From: Eubacterium sp.
GTDB lineage: Bacteria > Bacillota > Clostridia > Peptostreptococcales > Anaerovoracaceae
Direction of reading: 5' to 3'
DNA length: 64,000 nt
NCBI GenBank assembly: GCA_021769965.1
Contig: JAETRU010000001.1
Span: 62,001 to 126,000 of the forward strand
Shown here in pieces: positions 51,131-60,339 of the stretch. The position numbers and the translations under genes were made by a program. Position 1 is the stretch's first letter, and every line of letters begins with the position of its first letter. The notes beneath the pieces were generated by a model that worked only from the letters and a program-made list of their open reading frames with translations, was not told where the DNA came from and did not search any database.

Positions 51131-52167
51131 ATTTCCACGCCTTCCTCGGATCTTACAACTTCACCTAATATGTAAGCGTCTTCTCCGTTTGCTTTCAGCA
51201 CTTCCAGCGTCTTGTCCGCATCTTCTTCTGCCACGATGCAGGTCATGCCTACGCCCATGTTGAAGGTGTTGAACATATCTCTTTCCGGAATATTGCCTCT
51301 TTCCGCGATCAGCTTGAAGATCGGCAGAACTCTGATATTCTCTCTTCTGATCTTCACGCCGAAGCCTTTCGGCAGGCTTCTTGGAATGTTCTCGTAAAAG
51401 CCGCCGCCGGTGATATGGGCTACGGACTTGACAGTAACCTCTTTGAACAGGTTTACCATCGGCTTTACATATATCTTGGTCGGCGTCAGCAGAGTCTCGC
51501 CGATAGACTTGCCGTCAAGCTCAGCGAGAGGCGTTTTGATGTCGGCGTTTTCTACATCCAGGACTTTTCTGACCAGGGAAAAACCGTTAGAATGTACACC
51601 GGATGACGGAAGACCGATGATCACGTCGCCTTCGCACACAGTTTCTTTTCTTAACACTTTGGATTTATCCACAACGCCTACGGCAAAACCGGCCAGGTCG
51701 TATTCGTCCTCAGGATAGAAGCCCGGCATTTCCGCTGTCTCGCCGCCGATCAAAGCTGCCTCGGACTGGATACAGCCTTCTGCCACGCCGCTGACGATCT
51801 GCGCGACTTTCTCAGGATAGTTCTTGCCTACCGCGATGTAATCCAGGAAGAACAAAGGTTTCGCGCCTACACAGATGATATCGTTGACGCACATTGCCAC
51901 ACAGTCGATCCCTACGGTATCATGCTTATCCATGAGAAAAGCCATCTTCAGCTTGGTTCCCACGCCGTCTGTACCGCTGACCAGAACAGGTTTTTCGATG
52001 CCGTCAAGATCCAGCTCCAGCAGTCCGCCGAAGCCGCCGATGTCGTCTGGCACATTGCCGAATACCATAGTCTTTGCCACATGTTCCTTCATCAGTTCCA
52101 CTGCTTTGTACCCGGCTGTTATGTCTACGCCGGCTGCCTTATAGCTTTCGCTGAAACTTTTTCCCAT
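51124..52167 (-). CDS. purM: Phosphoribosylformylglycinamidine cyclo-ligase
   Basis: PurM closes FGAM to AIR with ATP. The 347-residue protein shows the PurM/AIRS fold: SYKAAGVDITAGYKAVELMK, VSGTDGVGTKLKMAF with the Asp-rich Mg site, IGGETAEMPGFY, and HITGGGFYENIPR near the C-terminus. Length is normal. GAGGAG precedes ATG. It lies after purC and overlaps purN, keeping the enzymes for consecutive steps together. Confidence 0.97.
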   Translation of the reverse strand: MGKSFSESYKAAGVDITAGYKAVELMKEHVAKTMVFGNVPDDIGGFGGLLELDLDGIEKPVLVSGTDGVGTKLKMAFLMDKHDTVGIDCVAMCVNDIICVGAKPLFFLDYIAVGKNYPEKVAQIVSGVAEGCIQSEAALIGGETAEMPGFYPEDEYDLAGFAVGVVDKSKVLRKETVCEGDVIIGLPSSGVHSNGFSLVRKVLDVENADIKTPLAELDGKSIGETLLTPTKIYVKPMVNLFKEVTVKSVAHITGGGFYENIPRSLPKGFGVKIRRENIRVLPIFKLIAERGNIPERDMFNTFNMGVGMTCIVAEEDADKTLEVLKANGEDAYILGEVVRSEEGVEIC

Positions 52168-52232
52168 TTCTTACTTCTCCTCTTTTTTCCTTTAATTTAT
52201 TTCCAATAAACTGCTCAGAATGTCCGGCGCGG

Positions 52233-52949
52233 TCATTCACCCAGAAGTCTCCGCAGGACTTCCTGATAAGCGTCTTCTACGCCGCCCAGATCTCTTCTGA
52301 ATCTGTCCTTATCTAGTTTTTCGTGGGTAACAGTATCCCAGAATCTGCAGGTATCCGGAGATATCTCATCTGCCAGTACGATGGTCCCGTCAGAAGTCTT
52401 GCCGAATTCCAGCTTGAAGTCGATCAGCTCAATATTGGCGTCCTTCAGATATTCGGAAAGAATCTCGTTGATCTTCAGAGCGTAATCCTTGATCGTCTGC
52501 AGTTCTTCCTCTGTAGCGTATTCCATGGCCAGAATATGATAGTCGTTGACCATAGGATCACCCAGATCGTCATTCTTATAGCTGAATTCCAGTACAGGCC
52601 GTTTCATCTTATAGCCTTCCTCAAGACCCAGCCTCTTTGCCAGAGAGCCGGCCGCGATATTTCTGACGATGACCTCCAGAGGAACGATGCCTACTTTTTT
52701 TACCACAGTTTCTCTGTCATTCAGTTCTTCTACGAAATGAGTCGGAATGCCTTTTTTCTCCAGCATCTGCATCAAAAAGTTCGTAACTCTGTTATTGATG
52801 GCGCCTTTTCCCATGATAGTTCCCTTTTTCAGACCGTTAAACGCAGTTGCGTCATCTTTATAGGATACGATGCACAGATTTTCGTCTGTAGTCGCATAAA
52901 CCTTCTTTGCTTTGCCTTCATATAATTGTTCTGTCTTTTCTACGCGCAT
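52233..52949 (-). CDS. purC: SAICAR synthase
   Basis: PurC joins CAIR to aspartate with ATP. The 238-residue protein begins [11 protein letters not shown] and contains [23 protein letters not shown]-type [11 protein letters not shown] and [13 protein letters not shown], the SAICAR synthetase signatures. Length is normal. It is separated from purE by 25 bases and from purM by 65. AAGAGG precedes ATG. Confidence 0.97.
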   Translation of the reverse strand: MRVEKTEQLYEGKAKKVYATTDENLCIVSYKDDATAFNGLKKGTIMGKGAINNRVTNFLMQMLEKKGIPTHFVEELNDRETVVKKVGIVPLEVIVRNIAAGSLAKRLGLEEGYKMKRPVLEFSYKNDDLGDPMVNDYHILAMEYATEEELQTIKDYALKINEILSEYLKDANIELIDFKLEFGKTSDGTIVLADEISPDTCRFWDTVTHEKLDKDRFRRDLGGVEDAYQEVLRRLLGE

Positions 52950-52974
52950 CTTTACTTACCTCTTTTCTTGTTAT

Positions 52975-53469
52975 TTAGTTGTTATATTTTTCCTCGACTG
53001 CCTGGTTCTTTGCCAGAACCTTTTCGGCAGCGGTTTTTCTCTGTGCATCCAGTTTTGCCGCAACTTCACTGTCTTCGATGCCCAGCATCTGAATCGCCAG
53101 CAAAGCCGCATTCTGCGCGCCGTCAATAGCTACAGTGGCCACAGGGATTCCTCCCGGCATCTGTACGGTAGAAAGCAGCGCGTCCAGTCCGTCTAAAGTA
53201 GACGATTTTACAGGGATACCGATAACCGGCAGCGTGGTGCTTGCGGCAATGGCTCCTGCCAGATGGGCAGCCTTTCCGGCAGCGGCTATGATCGCTCCGA
53301 AGCCGTTATCTCTGGCGTTTTCAGTAAAGATCTTTACCTCAGCCGGCGTCCGATGGGCGGAGTATACGTGTACTTCATAAGGAATGCCGAACTCGTCCAG
53401 GGTGTTCATAGCCTTTTCCACCACCGGAAGATCGCTGTCGCTTCCCATGATGATTCCTATTTTCTTCAT
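52975..53469 (-). CDS. purE: N5-carboxyaminoimidazole ribonucleotide mutase
   Basis: PurE moves the carboxyl group of N5-CAIR to give CAIR. The 164-residue protein has [26 protein letters not shown] with the catalytic His, and [25 protein letters not shown]. These are class I motifs, so a PurK partner would be expected; none is in the window. It is the first gene of the purine operon, after a strong promoter and GGAGG. Confidence 0.97.
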   Translation of the reverse strand: MKKIGIIMGSDSDLPVVEKAMNTLDEFGIPYEVHVYSAHRTPAEVKIFTENARDNGFGAIIAAAGKAAHLAGAIAASTTLPVIGIPVKSSTLDGLDALLSTVQMPGGIPVATVAIDGAQNAALLAIQMLGIEDSEVAAKLDAQRKTAAEKVLAKNQAVEEKYNN

Positions 53470-53512
53470 CTATTTATACCTCCAAATTTATAATCAAAAT
53501 TACTACTCTAAA

Positions 53513-53540
53513 ACTTTATCACATCTGTAACAAGTGTCAA
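53513..53540 (-). promoter_or_regulatory. Promoter of the purine operon
   Basis: On the minus strand TTGACA, 16 bases, then TAAAGT lie about 45 bases before purE. Upstream at 53543-53555 and 53606-53618 are TCTGAACAAAT and CTCGAACTAT, which resemble single PurBoxes (10 or 11 of 13 positions). They are about 50 bases apart rather than the 16-17 expected, so PurR control is only a possibility. Confidence 0.55.
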
Positions 53541-53635
53541 TATTTGTTCAGAAAAAATCCGGTTTTTGCTGAATTATTCTCCGTAAAAACATCAAAAAAC
53601 CGCAAAAACTCGAACTATTTCTTTACATGATCCAT

Positions 53636-54097
53636 TTAAAGTTCGTTCTGTTCCTGTCGGCGCTTTTCCATAGCCCGGGAGTCCAGATAGCTCTGCATGA
53701 TCAGAACGGCCGCCTGCTTGTCGATAACAGCCTTACGTTTTTTCCGACTAACATCGGCCTCAATGAGCACCTTCTCTGCCATAACTGTAGTCAGACGTTC
53801 ATCCTGCCAGACGACTTCAATGCCTTTCATGCCGGTACTGCGCATTTTGTTTTCCAGCATGGTGCGAAATTCGTAGACCTTTTCAGTCTGGATACTGTCA
53901 GTCCCGTCCAGCTTTTTTGGAAGGCCGATGACAATGGTATCGCAGTTATATTCTCTTACCAGATCCAGTATCTTTCCCGTATCCTTTCGGATGCCTACAC
54001 GCTCCAGGGTCATGAGCCCCTGCGCAGTGATCCCCAGTTCGTCGCTGAGGGCTATGCCAACGGTCTTGTCTCCTACGTCCAGTGCGATCTTTCTCAT
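53636..54097 (-). CDS. ruvX: RuvX/YqgF Holliday junction resolvase-like protein
   Basis: The 153-residue protein has an RNase H fold with IALDVGDKTVGIALSDELG at the start, IVIGLPKKLDGTD in the middle and WQDERLTTVMAEKVL later, the YqgF signature. The family is linked to 16S rRNA 5' processing or junction resolution. The track starts 33 bases early; ATG 54097 follows GAGGAG. It lies downstream of ireB behind a hairpin terminator, so its transcription may be partly separate. alaS-ireB-ruvX is the standard Firmicutes order. Confidence 0.93.
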   Translation of the reverse strand: MRKIALDVGDKTVGIALSDELGITAQGLMTLERVGIRKDTGKILDLVREYNCDTIVIGLPKKLDGTDSIQTEKVYEFRTMLENKMRSTGMKGIEVVWQDERLTTVMAEKVLIEADVSRKKRKAVIDKQAAVLIMQSYLDSRAMEKRRQEQNEL

Positions 54098-54127
54098 AAA
54101 ACTCCTCTTCTTACAGTAATTGCTTCT

Positions 54128-54162
54128 CAAAGAAAACGGCAGGTGAAATACGACCTGCCGTT
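54128..54162 (-). terminator. Terminator between ireB and ruvX
   Basis: On the minus strand AACGGCAGGT pairs perfectly with ACCTGCCGTT across eight bases, followed by TTCTTT. It reduces read-through into ruvX. Confidence 0.8.
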
Positions 54163-54175
54163 ACTCCCGTTTTTC

Positions 54176-54421
54176 CTATTTTCTTAAATAATCCTTCAGT
54201 ATCTCCTCTACCAGATCATCTCTGTCAATACGGCTGATCATTGTGCGCGCATTATTGTGGCTGGTAATATAGGAAGGGTCACCTGAAAGAATGTATCCAA
54301 CCATCTGGTCGATACCATTGTAACCTCTTTCTTCCAAAGCCGCATAAACCGTTTCCAGTACTTCTTTCGTAGTCTTCTGCTGGGTTTTTGCCGCGTCAAA
54401 CATGATTGTCTTTCTCTCCAT
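54176..54421 (-). CDS. ireB: IreB family regulatory phosphoprotein
   Basis: The 81-residue protein matches the IreB/UPF0297 family: TIMFDAAKTQQKTTKEVLETVYAALEERGYNGIDQMVGYILSGDPSYITSHNNAR and a C-terminal EEILKDYLR. In Enterococcus IreB is a substrate of the kinase IreK and affects cephalosporin resistance. Thr residues near the N-terminus (DAAKTQQKTT) match known phosphosites in position. AAGGAGG precedes ATG, and alaS lies 52 bases upstream. Confidence 0.94.
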   Translation of the reverse strand: MERKTIMFDAAKTQQKTTKEVLETVYAALEERGYNGIDQMVGYILSGDPSYITSHNNARTMISRIDRDDLVEEILKDYLRK

Positions 54422-54473
54422 GATAACGACCTCCTTCTCTGTTTTTGCTTTATTTTGCCTTATCTATAGTATA

Positions 54474-57092
54474 CTATGACAAGAGCTCTTCTGCAACCCG
54501 AAATGCGTCAGAAATCTTTGACGGATCCTTTGCGCCGGCCTGTGCCATATCGGCTTTTCCACCGCCGCCTCCTCCGCATGCCGCCGCGATCTCTTTGATC
54601 ATTTTGCCAGCGTGAATACCGCTTTCCACAAGATCGTCGGTCACCGACACGAGGAATGTCACCTTCGGACCGTTTACGGTAGCAAATACCATGACGATCC
54701 CCTTATGCTCCGCCTTGATATCGTCGGACAGGTTTCTCAGATCATTTATATTATAATCCTTAAACTCTCTGGTTACAAGTCTGATATCGCCGATTTCTTT
54801 AGCTGATTTCACCATTTCGTCCACTTCGCTGCCCATGGCGGCCTTTTTAAACTCTTCCAGTTCTTTCTTCGTATCTTTCAGCTCTTCGATAACGGAGGCT
54901 GCTTTCTGTACTACAGCAGATCTGTTAGTTTTCAGCGCGCCGGAGATCTCATCGATCGTATCTTCTGCCGCGATGGCCGCGAGAAGAACTCCGGTACCTG
55001 TAACAGCTTCAATTCTGCGGACTCCGGAAGCTACGCCGGATTCACTGACGATCTTGAACACGCCGATCTGTCCGGTATTGGCTACATGGGTACCTCCGCA
55101 CAGTTCCATGCTCCAGTCTCCCGCGTTGACAACTCTGACTCTGTCTCCATATTTTTCACCAAAGAGTGCCATAGCGCCCATAGACTGCGCGTCATCCATA
55201 GACATTTCAGTCGAAGTAACAGGCAGGAACTCTATGATCTTCTGGTTGACCAGCTGTTCGATCTGTTCCAGCTGCTCCGGCGTTACAGCTTCGAAGTGGT
55301 TAAAGTCAAAGCGGAGCGCCTCGTCGCTGACGCTGGATCCGGCCTGCCGCACGTGGCTGCCTACGACCAGCTGCAGAGCTTTCTGCAGAAGATGAGTTGC
55401 CGTATGGTTTCTCGCACAGGCGTTGCGGCGGTAGATATTGACGCCGCACTCTACTGTATCGCCTTTCGCCAGACTGCCCTTTTCGATGAGGACTCTATGT
55501 GCAAACACGCCGTTGCTCTTTTCTACAGAAGTCACTTTGGCGTGACAGGTTCCGGTCGACATAAAACCGTTATCGCATGCCTGTCCGCCTCCTTCTGCGT
55601 AGAAAGGCGTCCGATCCAGATAAATGACGGCATTCTGATAGATATCTGCCTTTTCGACTTCTCCCGCTTCTGTATAGACTGCCAGTACTGTGGCCGTATC
55701 TTCCGTGCGTTCGTAACCGGTGAACACTGTTTCCGGCAGATCAGCCGGACCTGCGGCTTCTTTCCAGGCTTCTCCCGCGGTGGACTTTCTTCCGGCCCTG
55801 GCCATCTCTTTCTGACGGCGCATATTCTCATTGAAGCCTTCTTCATCTGCGCTGCAGCCTTCCTCAGCCAGGATCTCCATAGTGAGTTCCAGCGGGAAAC
55901 CGAAGGTATCATACAGTTTAAAGACCTTCTCGCCTTCGAGAACTGTCCTTTCGGCGCTTTTCAGTTCTTCCACATACTCATGGATGATATTCGTGCCCTG
56001 ATCGATGGTAGCCGCGAACTTCTCCTCTTCTACGGAGATGATCTTCTGAATGTAGTCCTTCTTCTCTACCAGTTCAGGATAAGCCTCACCGGACACTTCA
56101 ATGACCCGGTTGGAAAGCTCAACGAGGAACTTGCCCTGGATACCCAGGATCTTTCCGTGTCTGGCCGCTCTTCTGATCAGTCTTCTAAGAACGTAACCTC
56201 TTCCCTCGTTAGACGGAATGATGCCGTCCGCGATCATGAATACCATGGAACGCAGATGGTCTGTGATGATCCTGATCGACACGTCTGTCTTTGCGGCGCC
56301 GTCCTCGTATCTGACACCGCTGGCATCAACTACGCCCTCCAGAATGTGATGGATCGTATCTACGTCAAAGATGGAGTCCACGCCCTGCATGATGCACGCG
56401 ATCCGCTCAAGGCCCATACCCGTATCGATGTTCGGATGCTCAAGATCGCTGTAGCTTCCGTCTTCTTCCTTAGAAAACTGCGTAAATACATGGTTCCAGA
56501 ATTCCAGGTATCTGTCGCAGTCGCAGCCGGGCTTACAGTCAGGGCTGCCGCATCCGTATTCTTCTCCTCTGTCAAAGTAGATCTCTGAACACGGTCCGCA
56601 GGGACCCAGGCCGATCTCCCAGAAGTTGTCGTCTTTTCCCAGTCTGACGATCCGCTCTTCCGGCAGGCCGATCTTTTTCCAGATCTCGACTGCCTGATCA
56701 TCGTCCTCATAGACTGTGGCCCACAGTTTGTCCACAGGCATTTTCAGATATTCAGTAATGAACTCCCAGCCCCAGTTCAGGGATTCTTCTTTAAAGTAGT
56801 CTCCAAAAGAAAAATTACCCAGCATTTCAAAGAATGTACCGTGGCGGGACGTAATGCCAACATTGTCAATATCGCCGGTTCTGATGCACTTCTGGCAGGT
56901 CGTCATCCGTTTTGACGGCGGCGTTTCAAGACCCGCAAAGTAAGGCTTCAGCGGCGCCATACCGGAGTTGATGATGAGCAGAGATTTGTCGTTTCTCGGA
57001 ATCAGAGAAGCGCTGCCGGCAGCATAGTGCCCCTTGCTCACGTAAAAATCTCTGAACATCTGACGGATTTGATTTAAGCCTAGTTTTTCCAT
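54474..57092 (-). CDS. alaS: Alanyl-tRNA synthetase
   Basis: AlaRS charges tRNA-Ala and edits Ser/Gly errors. The 872-residue protein has an N-terminal class II core (FVSKGHYAAGSASLIPRND-like start, GMAPLKPYFAGLETPPSKRMTTCQKCIRTGDIDNVG), the tRNA domain, the editing domain with HTATHLLQKAL and the Cys/His set CGGTHVANTGQ, and a C-Ala domain ending ACGGGGGGKADMAQAG. Length is normal. The ATG at 57092 follows AGGAGG; the track starts 30 bases earlier. It has no T-box leader. Confidence 0.97.
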   Translation of the reverse strand: MEKLGLNQIRQMFRDFYVSKGHYAAGSASLIPRNDKSLLIINSGMAPLKPYFAGLETPPSKRMTTCQKCIRTGDIDNVGITSRHGTFFEMLGNFSFGDYFKEESLNWGWEFITEYLKMPVDKLWATVYEDDDQAVEIWKKIGLPEERIVRLGKDDNFWEIGLGPCGPCSEIYFDRGEEYGCGSPDCKPGCDCDRYLEFWNHVFTQFSKEEDGSYSDLEHPNIDTGMGLERIACIMQGVDSIFDVDTIHHILEGVVDASGVRYEDGAAKTDVSIRIITDHLRSMVFMIADGIIPSNEGRGYVLRRLIRRAARHGKILGIQGKFLVELSNRVIEVSGEAYPELVEKKDYIQKIISVEEEKFAATIDQGTNIIHEYVEELKSAERTVLEGEKVFKLYDTFGFPLELTMEILAEEGCSADEEGFNENMRRQKEMARAGRKSTAGEAWKEAAGPADLPETVFTGYERTEDTATVLAVYTEAGEVEKADIYQNAVIYLDRTPFYAEGGGQACDNGFMSTGTCHAKVTSVEKSNGVFAHRVLIEKGSLAKGDTVECGVNIYRRNACARNHTATHLLQKALQLVVGSHVRQAGSSVSDEALRFDFNHFEAVTPEQLEQIEQLVNQKIIEFLPVTSTEMSMDDAQSMGAMALFGEKYGDRVRVVNAGDWSMELCGGTHVANTGQIGVFKIVSESGVASGVRRIEAVTGTGVLLAAIAAEDTIDEISGALKTNRSAVVQKAASVIEELKDTKKELEEFKKAAMGSEVDEMVKSAKEIGDIRLVTREFKDYNINDLRNLSDDIKAEHKGIVMVFATVNGPKVTFLVSVTDDLVESGIHAGKMIKEIAAACGGGGGGKADMAQAGAKDPSKISDAFRVAEELLS

Positions 57093-57141
57093 ATATGAAT
57101 TTCCTCCTGAAATATCTTGCAATAATCAAATATTTTATCAC

Positions 57142-57174
57142 AAAAAACAGCCTCTGTCTACGGATTTGGCTGAT
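57142..57174 (-). terminator. Terminator after phosphoglucomutase
   Basis: On the minus strand CAGCC pairs with GGCTG and is followed by TTTTTT. A -10-like TAAAAT lies just beyond, so alaS may have its own promoter. Confidence 0.6.
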
Positions 57175-57200
57175 TTTACACGTTTTTGACGGTATTAAGC

Positions 57201-58871
57201 CTACATTGCCTCTCTGAAACGCTCCATGATCTCCTCGATCTCCTTCTGCAGCCGGACACTGCTTTCCGTCTCAAAGACATAGACCTTTATCTTGGCCTCC
57301 GTGCCTGAAGGCCGTATGATCAGCTGCGTTCCGCCTTCAAGTCTGTATGCCAGCACATTGGACCGCGGCAGCCCTGTTTCCTCCAGATAGTCGGTTCTGT
57401 CTGTTACTTTTCTGCCGCCGATGGCGCTGCCCTGTGTCAGATTTCCGCGGAAATGATCCATCACATCTTCCATGGCCATCTTTCCAAAAGGCCCTTCAAA
57501 GAAGTAATTCCATGTCTTATCGCGGCACACGCCATACTGCTCGTAAAGCTGCTGCAGTCTTTCGATCAGATCCGTTCCGCAGACTTTGCACCACGCGGCC
57601 ATCTCTACAGCCAGCATAGCGGAACTGACGCCGTCTTTATCCCGTATGAACGGATCCATCAGATAGCCGTTGCTCTCTTCAAATCCGAAGTAATATTCAT
57701 CAAGACGGCCTTCTCTTTCCAGCTTTGTAATGATTTCTCCGATGTATTTGAACCCTGTCAGCGTATTGACCACCCTCAGTCCATGGCTTTCGGCAACGCG
57801 CTCGGCAAGGGGCGTGGTAACGATGCTCTTGATGATGAACTGATTCTTCTTCGGCGGCCGGACGTGGCACAGGTAATCCAGCATCAAAACGCCCAGCTGG
57901 TTTCCGGTAAGCAGCACTTTCATACCGTCGTGGTAGATGCTGACGCCTACTCTGTCGCAGTCGGGATCTGTAGCTACAATGATATCGCCTTTCACCGCAT
58001 CCAGCGTCTTAAACCCTTCAGTATATGCGGTGATCTTCTCCGGATTAGGCGCCGGACAGGTCGAAAACGAAGGATCCGGCAGTTCCTGACTGCCTACCAC
58101 GGTCAGACTGGTAAATCCAATGCCAGAAAGGACCCCTCGCACATAGCGGTTGCCTGTGCCGTTGAGAGGCGTATAGACGACAGACAGATCATTGAGACGA
58201 TCGCCTAAAACGCCGCCTGCTCCGGACATTGCGATGACGTCTTGACAGAAACCCTTTGATATATCCTCAGGCACAGCCAGAATACCGTCGCTGCTCTCCC
58301 GTATGCCGGAGAAAAAATCCAGCTTGTCTATTTCGGACAGGATAGCGTCGGGCACATCGCCGACGATCTGATAACCGTCGCTGCCGTAGACTTTGTAGCC
58401 GTTGAAGATCTTGGGATTATGGCTTGCGGTGATCATGATGCCCATATCGCAGCCCAGGGCCCGGATGGCGTAGGAAAGAACGGATACCGGAGCAAGACGG
58501 GAAAACAGATGCACCTCTATATCGTTGCCCCGCAGCACTTTAGCGGTCTCACGCGCGAAAACGTCAGACTTCAGGCGGCTGTCGTAGGAAATGACCACTT
58601 TTGGCTGGCCGCTGCAGGTCTGATTCAGGTAGTTAGCCAGACCCTGGGTCGTCCTGCGGACTACATACTCATTCATCCGGTTGGTGCCTACGCCGAGAAT
58701 GCCGCGGATCCCGGAGGTCCCGAAGCGAAGGTCAGCGCAAAAAGCGTCGATCAGCTCGTCCTGGCTTGCGGCCAGAGCACGGAGACCGTCTCTGGTTTCC
58801 TTGTCTTTGGCGGCAGACAGCCACCATGTATATTCAGCGATTGCTTTTTTCTTTAATTTTTCTTTATCCAT
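57201..58871 (-). CDS. pgcA: Phosphoglucomutase/phosphomannomutase
   Basis: The 556-residue protein converts glucose 1-phosphate and glucose 6-phosphate, or mannose equivalents. It has GIMITASHNPKIFNGYKVYG, with the active Ser in TASHNP, the Mg loop VATDPDCDRVG, FGFEESNGYL and the C-terminal phosphate-binding RPSGTEAKIKVYVF. Length fits the long alpha-PGM subgroup like B. subtilis PgcA. No Shine-Dalgarno precedes ATG 58871, and the -10-like TATACT ends only six bases before it. Sugar choice is uncertain. Confidence 0.92.
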   Translation of the reverse strand: MDKEKLKKKAIAEYTWWLSAAKDKETRDGLRALAASQDELIDAFCADLRFGTSGIRGILGVGTNRMNEYVVRRTTQGLANYLNQTCSGQPKVVISYDSRLKSDVFARETAKVLRGNDIEVHLFSRLAPVSVLSYAIRALGCDMGIMITASHNPKIFNGYKVYGSDGYQIVGDVPDAILSEIDKLDFFSGIRESSDGILAVPEDISKGFCQDVIAMSGAGGVLGDRLNDLSVVYTPLNGTGNRYVRGVLSGIGFTSLTVVGSQELPDPSFSTCPAPNPEKITAYTEGFKTLDAVKGDIIVATDPDCDRVGVSIYHDGMKVLLTGNQLGVLMLDYLCHVRPPKKNQFIIKSIVTTPLAERVAESHGLRVVNTLTGFKYIGEIITKLEREGRLDEYYFGFEESNGYLMDPFIRDKDGVSSAMLAVEMAAWCKVCGTDLIERLQQLYEQYGVCRDKTWNYFFEGPFGKMAMEDVMDHFRGNLTQGSAIGGRKVTDRTDYLEETGLPRSNVLAYRLEGGTQLIIRPSGTEAKIKVYVFETESSVRLQKEIEEIMERFREAM

Positions 58872-58935
58872 AGGTATAGTATACCACAAGGGCGGCTGTT
58901 TTGCATCAGTAATCTGTACCGGCTATGTATCAACT

Positions 58936-58971
58936 GAAAAAAACACACGCAGGTTTTCGGCCTGCGTGCAT
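58936..58971 (-). terminator. Rho-independent terminator
   Basis: On the minus strand GCACGCAGG pairs with CCTGCGTGT across seven bases, followed by a long T-run. It ends the small membrane gene (and possibly mnmA read-through). Confidence 0.88.
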
Positions 58972-58978
58972 TCTTTAC

Positions 58979-59173
58979 TTAAAACGTATCCCTGATGGTG
59001 CTTGCCATTCTGCTCACGTCGTGGCGGACGTCTCCCATATCCTCCACGGTGCGGTGCATATCTCTGGTGATCTTCTGCTTGTCGGACGGTGACATCCATT
59101 TGTAGGCGCAGAATCCAGCGGTGCCTGCCGCCGCCAGCAGAGCAGCGTCTTTGATCATTTTGCTCATCTCCAT
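58979..59173 (-). CDS. Small membrane protein of unknown family
   Basis: The 64-residue product starts at ATG 59173, after GGGGAG, and not at the track's 59242. It has one hydrophobic segment (DAALLAAAGTAGFCAYKWM, about residues 8-26) followed by a charged helical tail with SDKQKITRDMHRTVEDMGDVRHDVSRM. The plan (short anchor plus cytoplasmic charged helix) resembles YtxH-type small proteins, but I see no diagnostic motif. It lies between mnmA and phosphoglucomutase and ends at a strong terminator. Confidence 0.65.
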   Translation of the reverse strand: MEMSKMIKDAALLAAAGTAGFCAYKWMSPSDKQKITRDMHRTVEDMGDVRHDVSRMASTIRDTF

Positions 59174-59265
59174 ATTTCTCACTCCCCTTTCAATTTTAGT
59201 ATGGCACCGGGGAAGCGAAATATGCCCGCCACAGTCTGGCAAAAGAAGACGCGCAGGGTCGGGTC

Positions 59266-60339
59266 TTACTCTATGAATCCCCCGCCGATGACCCTGTCTC
59301 CATCATAGAACACGATGGACTGGCCCGGCGTAGCGGCCCGCTGCGGTTCTTCAAAGGTGGTCAAAAGGTGTCCGTCCGGGGTTTTTGTAACGACAGCGGC
59401 TGCGGCTTTTGCGGCGTAACGGATCTTGGCGCTCACCGCAATCTCTTCGTCAAAGTCCGCGGGAAGTCCGCTTCCAGAAGTTTCCGCAAAGAAATTGTCT
59501 CTGGAACGCACTTCGCGGCTGAAGAGGTCCTCATTATCGCCAAGTGTCACATCGCCTGTAGCCGGATCGATCTTTGTTACAAAAGCCGGTTTGCCCAGTG
59601 CAATGCCAAGGCCCTTGCGCTGGCCGACAGTATAATTGCTGATGCCCTGATGCTTTCCCAGGATCTTTCCGGAAGCGTCTATGAAATTTCCGAAGACAGC
59701 CGGTGTCCCCCGGCGTTTCAGAAAATCTCCGTAGGATTCCTTTTGGTCATCGATGAAGCATATCTCCTGACTGTCAGAAGCGTCCGCATTGGACATACCA
59801 TATTCTCTTGCCATTTCGCGGGTCTGCTCCTTATTTTCGAAGCCGCCCAGCGGCAGGATCAACCGTGACAGAACATCCTGCCCCAACCGGTAAAGCATAT
59901 AGGACTGGTCTTTCCTTTCGTTGGCGCCCTTTCTGATATAGCTGAGACCGCTGGCTTCGTCACGGATCACGCGGGCGTAATGGCCGGTAGCAATGTAATA
60001 CGCGTCATTTTCTTCTGCCACGTCCAGCAGCTGACGGAACTTGATCGACGGGTTGCAGATGACGCAGGGATTCGGCGTTCTGCCGCAGGCATATTCGCCG
60101 CAAAAGTTTTCGATAACTGTTTTATCGAAAACCTCTGATACGTCACGGCTGACAAACTCGATGCCCAGCTGCTTCGCGAGATCCGTGGCGGCCTTCGCGC
60201 CGGCGTCGTTGTTTCCCAGCACATCAAAATAGAAACCGATGACGGTCAGTCCCTGTTTCTGTAATAACAAAGCAACGGTGGTGCTGTCCACACCGCCGCT
60301 TAAACCAAGTACAACTCTATTCTTCTTCAATGTGGTCAT
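59266..60339 (-). CDS. mnmA: tRNA-uridine 2-sulfurtransferase MnmA
   Basis: MnmA adds sulfur to U34 of tRNAs for Lys, Glu and Gln. The 357-residue protein has the PP-loop GLSGGVDSTTVALLL, the first catalytic Cys in TPNPCVICNPSIKF, TGHYARV and the second Cys in DSQEICFID. The C-terminal domain binds tRNA. The track starts 75 bases upstream; ATG 60339 has AGAGG four to six bases before it and overlaps iscU by 23 bases. Its place behind iscS-iscU fits sulfur delivery from the desulfurase. Confidence 0.94.
   Translation of the reverse strand: MTTLKKNRVVLGLSGGVDSTTVALLLQKQGLTVIGFYFDVLGNNDAGAKAATDLAKQLGIEFVSRDVSEVFDKTVIENFCGEYACGRTPNPCVICNPSIKFRQLLDVAEENDAYYIATGHYARVIRDEASGLSYIRKGANERKDQSYMLYRLGQDVLSRLILPLGGFENKEQTREMAREYGMSNADASDSQEICFIDDQKESYGDFLKRRGTPAVFGNFIDASGKILGKHQGISNYTVGQRKGLGIALGKPAFVTKIDPATGDVTLGDNEDLFSREVRSRDNFFAETSGSGLPADFDEEIAVSAKIRYAAKAAAAVVTKTPDGHLLTTFEEPQRAATPGQSIVFYDGDRVIGGGFIE

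Noticed and set aside
53470-53640. Purine riboswitch before purE
   Set aside because: The conserved three-way junction loops of the purine aptamer are not present between the promoter and purE.
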